Shown: positions 23,971-30,566 of the stretch, piece by piece | Layout: each line of letters begins with the position of its first letter | How positions within the stretch are numbered: position 1 is the first letter of the stretch | Source: CAKZSU01 sp044223895 | Lineage (GTDB): Bacteria; Patescibacteriota; Microgenomatia; UBA10105; UBA927 | NCBI GenBank assembly: GCA_044223895.1 | Contig: JBGALL010000010.1 | Location: 1 to 33,726, forward strand | Direction: 5' to 3' | Length of the DNA stretch: 33,726 nucleotides | The notes under the pieces: generated by a model | What the model saw: the letters and a program-made list of their open reading frames with translations, nothing else | The model's database searches: none | What the model was told of the DNA's origin: nothing | Translations under genes and position numbers: made by a program

Positions 23971-23995
23971 TAGCAGTACGCAGGTTTTTGCCCTT
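23950..23995. terminator. long hairpin between convergent units
   Basis: AAGGGCAGAAAC (23950-23961) pairs with GTTTTTGCCCTT (23984-23995) through one G-T pair, and inside it GCGTA (23965-23969) pairs with TACGC (23977-23981). It ends 8 bases from the stop of the minus-strand gene at 24003. There is no clear T-run on either side, so termination is likely from position rather than proven by sequence. Confidence 0.4.
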
Positions 23996-24002
23996 TCCTA
24001 TT

Positions 24003-24929
24003 TTAATAAAAAGTAGCTGCCGAAGAAAAAACATTCCAGTAAAACTGTGGTCTTTTCATTTTCTGTCCGGGCCTATACAGGTATAGGTTGCCCGCTTTAT
24101 CCAGCACCGGTATATGGCAGTTTTGAGATTTGGGCCATAGCGCCGGGCCAAGCAATACATCGTGCAGCGTATGGTTCTGAACGGCATTCCTCACCTGCTG
24201 TGCGTCTACACCTATATTGGCCTGCAAGGTTTGCCAATTCCCGATTGCCATTTTAAATTGTCCACTTAACAGGCCATGTGAGTAATTGGCATAAAGACTG
24301 TTAACGGTATCCTGGTAACAACTATAGGGAAAGCTCTTATCATCTGTCACGCTGTGCCTCATCTCACCACTCCACAGAGAGCAGTTAATTGCAAATTGGT
24401 AGAGGTCCTCATACTGGTACTGAACTAAGAATGCCCCTGTCCTGAACCTGTCTAACCTTGGCCGTGCAAAAATGTCGTTCTCAGAAATAATACTGATCCT
24501 GTTAAACTGCAGCGCTACAATGCCCGTTTGCTGTGTTGTCTTTATTTTGTTGAAATAGGCATTGTAGCAGTAGCCTATACTATTGATATATTTTGTCTGG
24601 TTAGCAACAGGGGACAAGAACGGGTTACGCTCGTTTCGCTTTTGTCCATACCCCAACAACAGTCCGGTAGAAGTTACCAGCTCGTTATATCGTACAGCAG
24701 GTCCCAGATTTTTAAAATTCCGGTATGCGCGCAACTCAGCATTAACCTGTACAAAATCATAATAGTAATATCCTTGAACCGTGGCACCAATACGCTGGAA
24801 TTTATTACCTATTGCAGCAACTATGCCAAAATTACATCCCCAGCCGCTGCCGTAAAAAAACTGCGTGCTTGCCGGTACTGCGTTTAACATCAGCGCACAT
24901 ATCAATATGCTCATTCTGGAGTTCAACAA
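24003..24929 (-). CDS. exported beta-rich envelope protein (family sometimes named polymorphic toxin type 23)
   Basis: 308 aa with an N-terminal signal-like segment (MSILICALMLNAVPAST) and a body rich in glycine and aromatic residues alternating as beta strands (FFYGSGWGCNFGIVAAIGNKFQRIGATVQGYYYYDF). The conserved-looking end PKSQNCHIPVLDKAGNLYLYRPGQK is shared with Bacteroidota proteins that, as I recall, are annotated as 'toxin 23' domain proteins. The whole sequence looks more like an outer-membrane barrel than like a secreted toxin tip. It follows the barrel gene at 24968-25876 by 38 bases on the same strand, so the two are probably co-transcribed. Function unknown. Confidence 0.6.
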   Translation of the reverse strand: MLNSRMSILICALMLNAVPASTQFFYGSGWGCNFGIVAAIGNKFQRIGATVQGYYYYDFVQVNAELRAYRNFKNLGPAVRYNELVTSTGLLLGYGQKRNERNPFLSPVANQTKYINSIGYCYNAYFNKIKTTQQTGIVALQFNRISIISENDIFARPRLDRFRTGAFLVQYQYEDLYQFAINCSLWSGEMRHSVTDDKSFPYSCYQDTVNSLYANYSHGLLSGQFKMAIGNWQTLQANIGVDAQQVRNAVQNHTLHDVLLGPALWPKSQNCHIPVLDKAGNLYLYRPGQKMKRPQFYWNVFSSAATFY

Positions 24930-24967
24930 CCAAAGATAAACCGGGATAAGGTAAAGCCATCCTGTAA

Positions 24968-25876
24968 CTACTGAAACCTAACCGGAGCTGGCCTTCTTGA
25001 CCTTGCCCCTTCGCTGTGTGATTGAGTTGCGCGCCCTCTCCTGGACATGTTTATTTTAATGCCCACATTAAAACCAAAATTGCTGAATGGTTGAGAGTAT
25101 GCAGGCTGCGTAGTGCCGGTGCTATCGATAACCCCGCTGCGGGTATAATTTACCGGAGGCGCACCCGATACAGATGACACAGGATAACTTTGCCCGTTTA
25201 CAGTCACAGCGGTCAGTTCTGAGTGTTTGGTATAAAGCGACAATGAGAGCATACTAAGTTCTGCCCAAAGACTAAATGCCTTGCCTAATTTATATTCAAC
25301 ACCGGCACCAGCTGCAAAACCCACCGAAAAACTATTTTGTATGGTGAACGTATAGTCCTCTTTAGTTTTTGCTCCTGTATTGGGTCCGTTCTCCTGTATC
25401 TGGTCATACGTCACATCTTTGCTAAGTGGTAATACCGGGCCGAACCGCGAGAATAAGTTCACCTTGTCTCCGCCACTCTGTATCATAATAGCAGGTGTAA
25501 TAAAAATGGGCAGCAGTGCTTTTTGTTCTATGGTCACATTACCCTGCACACCACTTCCGAATGTTACATTGTTCGCATGATAGGTATATTTCCTGGGTAG
25601 CAGACCAATATTCATGCCTATCTGTGCTCCAACATGTTTGCCGACCATATAACCGAAGTCGGCGTAGGTTTGCACCCCTGCTGAGAAAGAAGCACCCTTG
25701 ATATTGTAGTTTTTCACAGCATAATTCATAGATCCGTTATACGGTGTACCTGTGCCATCCAAAGTCTGTCCTGCCATAGGTAACGCATAACCAAGGCCGG
25801 CCCGGAAATAAAAGCCCTGAGCGAGACATAATGTTGATAGTGCAGTAGTTAGCAGCAAAAGGGACAGCTTCTTCAT
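24968..25876 (-). CDS. outer membrane beta-barrel protein
   Basis: 302 aa with a clear signal peptide (MKKLSLLLLTTALSTLCLAQ, cut before or after the Q). The mature part alternates amphipathic strands and turns: FYFRAGLGYALPM, GAQIGMNIGLLPRKY, FSVGFAAGAGVEYKLG, FNFGFNVGIKINM. This is the pattern of an eight- to twelve-strand OmpA/OmpW-like barrel of Bacteroidota. A short basic tail follows the last strand (RRGRATQSHSEGARSRRPAP), which is unusual for a barrel that should end in an aromatic residue. A -7 box lies at 25893-25900. Confidence 0.75.
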   Translation of the reverse strand: MKKLSLLLLTTALSTLCLAQGFYFRAGLGYALPMAGQTLDGTGTPYNGSMNYAVKNYNIKGASFSAGVQTYADFGYMVGKHVGAQIGMNIGLLPRKYTYHANNVTFGSGVQGNVTIEQKALLPIFITPAIMIQSGGDKVNLFSRFGPVLPLSKDVTYDQIQENGPNTGAKTKEDYTFTIQNSFSVGFAAGAGVEYKLGKAFSLWAELSMLSLSLYTKHSELTAVTVNGQSYPVSSVSGAPPVNYTRSGVIDSTGTTQPAYSQPFSNFGFNVGIKINMSRRGRATQSHSEGARSRRPAPVRFQ

Positions 25877-25892
25877 AAAATCTACTTTATTT

Positions 25893-25900
25893 CAAAGGTA
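25893..25900 (-). promoter_or_regulatory. -7 box for the outer-membrane gene pair
   Basis: On the minus strand these bases read TACCTTTG, an exact TAnnTTTG match 17 bases before the ATG at 25876. No clear -33 box was found. Confidence 0.45.
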
Positions 25901-25966
25901 TGATATAAGACAATAGCCGGAATACCCCTTACCGGAAAAATATTGCTATTTTCGGATCACTCTTTT

Positions 25967-26443
25967 ATGGAAAATACCGGCAACACAGTCGTCAGTAAAA
26001 ACGGGTATACGATCAGCTTTGAACATGCCAGCAAAAGCCAGCGTTTTTTAAATTACATGATCGACTACCTGATATGCTACGGGCTTAATTTCCCAGTCAT
26101 CTTTGTGTTCGCAGCCATTATGACATCCGCAACAATGAGCTTTGAGTCCGCCGTGGCCTATTTGACCAACTTTGTGTTCCTGATGTTTTTGTCTTTTATC
26201 AACTTACTTGTCTACTATTTCCTGTTCGAAGGGCTTACAAAGGGCTTAACCGTGGGCAAGCTGATCACCGGTACACGGGCCGTTACCGAGGATATAACGA
26301 CCATTACCTGGAGAGATGCCTTTGTACGCACATTATGCCGAATGATACCATTCGATCCTATAAGTGTACTTGCGGGCTTTCCGCTGCATGACAGACTGAG
26401 CAGGACCTACGTGGTAAAAAGAGCAAGTATTGCAACTACCTAG
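25967..26443 (+). CDS. RDD family membrane protein
   Basis: From the ATG at 25967 the product is 158 aa. It shows the RDD signature: ASKSQRFLNYMIDYLICYG (R, then D in the first helix), a second helix pair (FPVIFVFAAIM, LMFLSFINLLVYYFLFEG), then TVGKLITGTRAV, RTLCRMIPFDPIS and PLHDRLSRTYVV. RDD proteins are small membrane proteins of mostly unknown transport or regulatory role. An in-frame TTG at 25943 is less likely as start. Confidence 0.85.
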   Translation: MENTGNTVVSKNGYTISFEHASKSQRFLNYMIDYLICYGLNFPVIFVFAAIMTSATMSFESAVAYLTNFVFLMFLSFINLLVYYFLFEGLTKGLTVGKLITGTRAVTEDITTITWRDAFVRTLCRMIPFDPISVLAGFPLHDRLSRTYVVKRASIATT

Positions 26444-26452
26444 CGGCTACTG

Positions 26453-27742
26453 TCATTTCTTCATTGCAGCTTCTATCTCCTCAACAGTAACAGGGATACC
26501 CTTGAACAGGTCGACATGCCCGGTCTTGGTTATCCAGATGTTGTTCTCAATGCGTATACCCATTTGTTCTTCTTCCACATAGATACCGGGCTCTACTGTA
26601 AACAGCATACCTTCTTTTACGGCATCGGTATAGGAGCCCACATCATGCACCACGAGGCCGAGGTGGTGTGTAACACCGTGGTAAAAATACTTGCGGTAAG
26701 CAGGATTAGCGGGGTCCTGGTTCTTGATATCGTTCTTGCTGATGAGGCCAATCTTCAGCAATTGCTTTTCCATTTCAGCGTTAATGCTCTTCACATATTC
26801 CGGAAAGAGCAGGCCGGGTTTCAATATTTTCTTGCCGTGGTTGTGCACTGCCAGGCATGCATTATACACTTCTTTCTGCCGCTTGGTGAATTTGCCACTT
26901 ACAGGAATGGTACGTGTCAGGTCGGCATTGTAGTTGCCATACTCTGCGCCAAAGTCCATGAGCAGCAATTCGCCTGCCTTGCACTCCTGGTTGTTCTCTT
27001 CGTAGTGTAGTGTTCTTGCCCTGTCGCCGCTGGCTATGATACAGCCATATGCATGGCCGGTAGCACGGTTGCGCAAAAATTCGTGCGTGATCTCCGCTTC
27101 TATCTCGTACTCCATCACACCCGGTTTCACAAACTTCAGCACACGGTTGTATGCTTTATGTGTGATGTCTACGGCTGTTTTTGTTACCTCTATTTCTTCT
27201 TTGGTCTTTATTGCGCGCAGCTCTTTCATGATGCGTGCTGCACGATCGTAATTGTGTATGGGATACTTCTTCATGAACTCCTGCACGAATAGCAGGTCTG
27301 TGCGTGGCAGCTCTGTATCCAGCCTGTTGTGCTCATTCGTATTCAGGTACACGGTATCGGCACTGTTCATCATCACCTGTATCATGGCATCAAACCCATC
27401 CAGCCACTGCACATTCTTTATGCCTGATATAGCTGTACCCTCATCTTTACGCAGCTTATGGCCTACCCATTTTTCCAGCAACTCATTTGGCTGCAGCAGC
27501 ACCAGCACCTCGCGCATGTTCTTATCCGGGTTATCGGGGTATAATACTACTATTGTCTTTTCCTGTACTATACCACTCAGCCACATTACGTCAGCATCAG
27601 GTTTGTAACCATACAGGCCATCGCCGCTCTTAGGAAAAACCGGGCTTGCGGGGAATATAGCCACTGAATTGGGCTTCATTTTCTTTATGAACCTTTGCCT
27701 GTTCTGCTCGTATAGTTTTGGTGTTATTGGTAAGTACTTCAT
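26453..27742 (-). CDS. pepP: Xaa-Pro aminopeptidase (M24B, AMP-P type)
   Basis: 429 aa, the usual PepP length. The enzyme removes the first residue from peptides with proline in second place. Residues 1-140 are the aminopeptidase P N-terminal domain (DGLYGYKPDADVMWLSGI). The pita-bread domain follows with metal ligands: LLMDFGAEYGNYNADLTRT (D263, D274), VTHHLGLVVHD (H360, with H366 nearby), MLFTVEPGIY (E384) and GIRIENN (E399). No signal peptide, so cytoplasmic. It converges on the RDD gene with 9 bases between stops and looks like a core chromosomal gene. Confidence 0.93.
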   Translation of the reverse strand: MKYLPITPKLYEQNRQRFIKKMKPNSVAIFPASPVFPKSGDGLYGYKPDADVMWLSGIVQEKTIVVLYPDNPDKNMREVLVLLQPNELLEKWVGHKLRKDEGTAISGIKNVQWLDGFDAMIQVMMNSADTVYLNTNEHNRLDTELPRTDLLFVQEFMKKYPIHNYDRAARIMKELRAIKTKEEIEVTKTAVDITHKAYNRVLKFVKPGVMEYEIEAEITHEFLRNRATGHAYGCIIASGDRARTLHYEENNQECKAGELLLMDFGAEYGNYNADLTRTIPVSGKFTKRQKEVYNACLAVHNHGKKILKPGLLFPEYVKSINAEMEKQLLKIGLISKNDIKNQDPANPAYRKYFYHGVTHHLGLVVHDVGSYTDAVKEGMLFTVEPGIYVEEEQMGIRIENNIWITKTGHVDLFKGIPVTVEEIEAAMKK

Positions 27743-28191
27743 TGTAAGTGTTTTAAAATGGAGTGTGAAGTTAGTGAAGTTGGCTAATGTTGTTTACTAC
27801 TAAAAGGGTGATTCTTAACGTATATATAAAATATTTTACTGCACATTTTTCAAAAAAATTTTTACGGCTGCCTTATTATTGAACATCAACCGTTTAGTAT
27901 GTGTTTACTGAACATTTACTGAACAATTTCTAAACAAAACCCGAGCATTGCCTGTGAATCGTGAACAGGTGTTTTTAACTGATACGAGTGTTGAACGCAT
28001 CCTAATCCTTTTCAATATGCGAAGTATTATGAGTCCCGCAAGGAATCGCCACAACAGCAGGGGAGCTTTGTGATGTAAAGTTCGCAAGAGTTTTTGGGCT
28101 GAAAAAATCAATTTTGCATGATGCTACAGTTACTGTACCATGATGGTTTTTGCGTACAGAATTGGTGCAGGTTTCAGGGGATCCTTTGAAG
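27743..28191. other. 449-base intergenic region
   Basis: AT-rich upstream DNA of pepP. No gene or clear promoter is seen. The only notable item is a tandem duplication of TTTACTGAACA at 27904-27925. Confidence 0.4.
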
Positions 28192-28368
28192 TTATTTCTT
28201 CAGGTTTTTATCCAACTCCTTATCGTACCAGTCTTTTTTATTTTTTTCACCTTCTTCCAATTCCTTCAGCAGCTGTGCCTTTGCTTTCTTGAGGTCGTTC
28301 TTGTCTTCTCCTTTTACATCAAATTTCACGCCTGTGACCCTGCCTTTGGTTGGTTTTCTTGTACGCAT
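28192..28368 (-). CDS. small charged hypothetical protein (58 aa)
   Basis: From the ATG at 28368 the product is MRTRKPTKGRVTGVKFDVKG followed by a lysine/glutamate-rich helix (KNDLKKAKAQLLKELEEGEKNKKDWYDKELDKNLKK). The frame extends upstream to 28464, but that stretch overlaps the DUF1801 gene. Highly charged and probably helical; no family recognised. Confidence 0.45.
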   Translation of the reverse strand: MRTRKPTKGRVTGVKFDVKGEDKNDLKKAKAQLLKELEEGEKNKKDWYDKELDKNLKK

Positions 28369-28441
28369 AGCTTTGCTTTGAGCCTGTAAATTTACGGAAA
28401 TATAGTTTGAATCGCAGACCACACAGAAATCAATGTGCGCC

Positions 28442-28867
28442 TCAGTCTGCATAATCGAAACCAAATCTTACGGCTTCGTCAAGCACGTCAAGGTTTATGT
28501 CTTTCAGTGTCTTGAACTTGATGCAGTACCCTGTGACACTTGCCTTGCCCAGTTTTTTTCCATAGGTTTCTGCCAGGTATTTTTTATCCTTAATGCCCAT
28601 GATGTAAAGCGATATACCGGTAGTGTTTGCACTTATACCAATGCGATAAAAATCGCGGGTGGTTCCGTTGGCATACTTTATAGTATATGTTCCATAACCT
28701 ACATTCGGATTGCTGACAATTTTACCTGTACTGTCCTTACCATCTTCGAACCACAGTTTAGCTTTAGGTGATAACTTAAGTATGCGCTTATGCAGCTCCT
28801 GCAGCTCGCTGCTCTTAGGCTCAGGCTGGCTGGCTATATAATCTTTGATCTGCTCTTTTACGCTCAT
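28442..28867 (-). CDS. DUF1801 domain protein
   Basis: From the ATG at 28867 the product is 141 aa, beginning MSVKEQIKDYI. It has the YdhG/DUF1801 pattern: an N-terminal helix pair with LQELHKRILKLSPKAKLWFEDG, then YGTYTIKYANGTTRDFYRIGISANTTGISLYIMGI and a C-terminal KTLKDINLDVLDEAVRFGF. Function of the family is not firmly known. Codon use resembles its chromosomal neighbours. The ATG at 28879 is an alternative start. Confidence 0.8.
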   Translation of the reverse strand: MSVKEQIKDYIASQPEPKSSELQELHKRILKLSPKAKLWFEDGKDSTGKIVSNPNVGYGTYTIKYANGTTRDFYRIGISANTTGISLYIMGIKDKKYLAETYGKKLGKASVTGYCIKFKTLKDINLDVLDEAVRFGFDYAD

Positions 28868-28983
28868 AGATAAAAACAATTAGTGTGCGCATAAAGTTAG
28901 TGATATAAGTATCGCTTGAATCACGAATCAAACGGATCCATATCTTACAGAAGCTTTGTGCCCTTCGGAGGTGAGTGCCACCA

Positions 28984-29421
28984 TCACACCGCACGCACAA
29001 ACGGTGGTATCCTGTTTGAGAGGACAGAGATAACAAACCCCAGGAAACCTACTGATAACCCGGCACCAAGTACATCGGCTGCTGCCACATAAATGTTGTT
29101 GTAAAAGTTGCTTGACGCCAGCCAATAGGCATCTGCCATAATTGCGACAAGTATGCCAATAACTGCTGCGGTAATGGTGCCTTGCAGAACGCTGCGCATG
29201 GCGGTAAGGTTCACGAGCACAAATACTACCAAAGCTGAATAGGCGGCACAGGACAAAACAAGGTACCCTGTAATGAACTGATCTGCTGCCTTTTTAAAAC
29301 CAGGCAGATGTGTAGTATTATTTTCGGTATACGAGCCTAACAAAAAGTCGAATACAAACCATCCAAATACGAGGTATGAGATAGTGCCTATGATAATAAG
29401 TATGATAACTTTCTTTGCCAT
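28984..29421 (-). CDS. four-helix membrane protein, unknown
   Basis: From the ATG at 29421 (MAKKVIILIIIGTISYLVFGW) the product is 145 aa with about four membrane helices: 4-25, 50-70 (FITGYLVLSCAAYSALVVFVLV), 80-100 (GTITAAVIGILVAIMADAYW) and 115-138 (VLGAGLSVGFLGFVISVL). It resembles uncharacterised Bacteroidota membrane proteins of similar size. The upstream extension to 29466 adds a poor leader. Confidence 0.6.
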   Translation of the reverse strand: MAKKVIILIIIGTISYLVFGWFVFDFLLGSYTENNTTHLPGFKKAADQFITGYLVLSCAAYSALVVFVLVNLTAMRSVLQGTITAAVIGILVAIMADAYWLASSNFYNNIYVAAADVLGAGLSVGFLGFVISVLSNRIPPFVRAV

Positions 29422-29541
29422 TTTGCTGTGAGTATATGCAATATAAGAAAATATGGTTGCACCCATTCGTACCAGAGGAGGTGTCTTTTAGTGGCTAAAA
29501 AGTAAACTTCTACCATAGTTTCAAAAAAGTCCCAAAAAATA

Positions 29542-29573
29542 TTTGGTTTATTTTATAAACTAGTTTACATTTG
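29542..29573 (+). promoter_or_regulatory. promoter with overlapping palindrome for membrane protein/regulator pair
   Basis: TTTG (29542-29545) and TACATTTG (29566-29573) match both promoter boxes with a 20-base spacer. A palindrome, TATAAACTAGTTTACA (29554-29569; AAACTAGTTT perfect), covers the downstream spacer and enters the -7 box. It is a likely operator for the winged-helix protein encoded at 30158-30451. Confidence 0.65.
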
Positions 29574-29598
29574 TACTCAGTTTATAAAAACACTACTT

Positions 29599-30165
29599 AT
29601 GGAAAACACACATCAACAACAACTGGAGCTGATCTCGGAGATGATCAATTCAGCCAAAAAAGAGTTCAATGATGACAGTTTCATATACCTGCTTTGGGGC
29701 TGGGCGGTTTGTATTGCCGCACTTGCAGAGTATGCACTGATGCAAATGAATTTCACGCATCACTACATTGTCTGGATCTCGATGCCGGCGGTAGCGGTCA
29801 TCCAGATGGTGGTCATGTCATCGCGCAAGAAAAAGGAAAAAGTAAAGTCGCACATAGATGAGGTTCTTGGCTATGTGTGGATGGCGGTGGGCATTAGCAT
29901 TGTAGCAGTGCTCTTCTCGCAGGGCAGCCTGCAAAACAATACGTACCCAGTGCTCATATTATTATACGGCATAGGCACTTTTATATCGGGTGGTATTATG
30001 AAGCTGAAGTCAATGATGGCAGGCGCTGCATGTTGCTGGGCAATTGGCTTTGCAGCGTTTTTCGTTTCGTTCGAGTACCAGCTATTGCTTTTATCTTTGT
30101 CGGTGATCGTTTCTTACATCATTCCGGGGCACATGCTTAAAAACCGTTTCAAGAAAAATGTTTAA
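29599..30165 (+). CDS. membrane protein paired with winged-helix regulator
   Basis: 188 aa. A soluble N-terminus (1-28) is followed by six or so hydrophobic helices arranged as pairs: FIYLLWGWAVCIAALAEYAL, HYIVWISMPAVAVIQMVVM, then from 93 VWMAVGISIVAVLFSQ, PVLILLYGIGTFISGGIM, AGAACCWAIGFAAFFVSF and LLLLSLSVIVSYIIPG. Genes of this kind often precede a small transcriptional regulator in Bacteroidota, and here the stop overlaps the regulator's start by 8 bases. The membrane protein may sense a signal for the regulator; unproven. Confidence 0.7.
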   Translation: MENTHQQQLELISEMINSAKKEFNDDSFIYLLWGWAVCIAALAEYALMQMNFTHHYIVWISMPAVAVIQMVVMSSRKKKEKVKSHIDEVLGYVWMAVGISIVAVLFSQGSLQNNTYPVLILLYGIGTFISGGIMKLKSMMAGAACCWAIGFAAFFVSFEYQLLLLSLSVIVSYIIPGHMLKNRFKKNV

Positions 30166-30451
30166 GGACCTGGACCCCATATTGCATTCACAGCTGAGGT
30201 TGGCTATAGTATCTATACTGATAACAGTAGAGGAGGCCGAATTCACCTTCCTGAAGGAAAAGACCGGGGCTACATCGGGCAACCTGAGTGTGCAACTGGA
30301 CAAATTAAAGACCGAAGGATATATAGAAGTCAATAAATCATTCAGGAATAACTACCCGCTCACTGTTTGTAAAATAACCAAGAAAGGGATACACGCTTTT
30401 GAGCAATACGTGGAGCACCTGAGATCGTATATTGACCCTAAGAACAAGTAA
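30158..30451 (+). CDS. winged-helix transcriptional regulator (MarR/ArsR-like, HTH_27 type)
   Basis: 97 aa. LDPILHSQLRLAIVSIL, then EEAEFTFLKEKTGATSGNLSVQLDKLKTEGYIEVNKSF (recognition helix around SGNLSVQLDKL) and a wing (YPLTVCKITKKG), ending in a helix that probably dimerises. The HTH_27-type family fits in length and motif order. It is translated with the overlapping membrane-protein gene and probably represses the promoter at 29542-29573. Confidence 0.85.
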   Translation: MFKDLDPILHSQLRLAIVSILITVEEAEFTFLKEKTGATSGNLSVQLDKLKTEGYIEVNKSFRNNYPLTVCKITKKGIHAFEQYVEHLRSYIDPKNK

Positions 30452-30515
30452 TGACTGTTTCGCCGCCATATTATCCTGATTCGCCGATTTTCGCGCTCTT
30501 TTAGCCGAAATAAAG

Positions 30516-30546
30516 TTTCGTATGAGGCAATAACAGCATAGTTTTG
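30516..30546 (+). promoter_or_regulatory. promoter of the TonB-dependent receptor gene
   Basis: TAGTTTTG (30539-30546) matches TAnnTTTG exactly, with a TTTC (30516-30519) -33-like box and a 19-base spacer. The start of transcription would be near 30553, giving a very short leader before the ATG at 30567. Confidence 0.5.
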
Positions 30547-30566
30547 CAGCCATTTCTGACAATAAT

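Larger units (their letters stand above)
23429..24002. other. 574-base region with inverted repeats, an orphan promoter and a candidate small ORF
   Basis: Between the last small accessory gene and the first chromosomal gene. Contains a 25-base-arm inverted repeat (23517-23575), a promoter (23741-23772), a candidate 55-aa ORF (23803-23970) and a hairpin (23950-23995). The frame at 23610-23795 is not believable as a gene. Confidence 0.45.
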
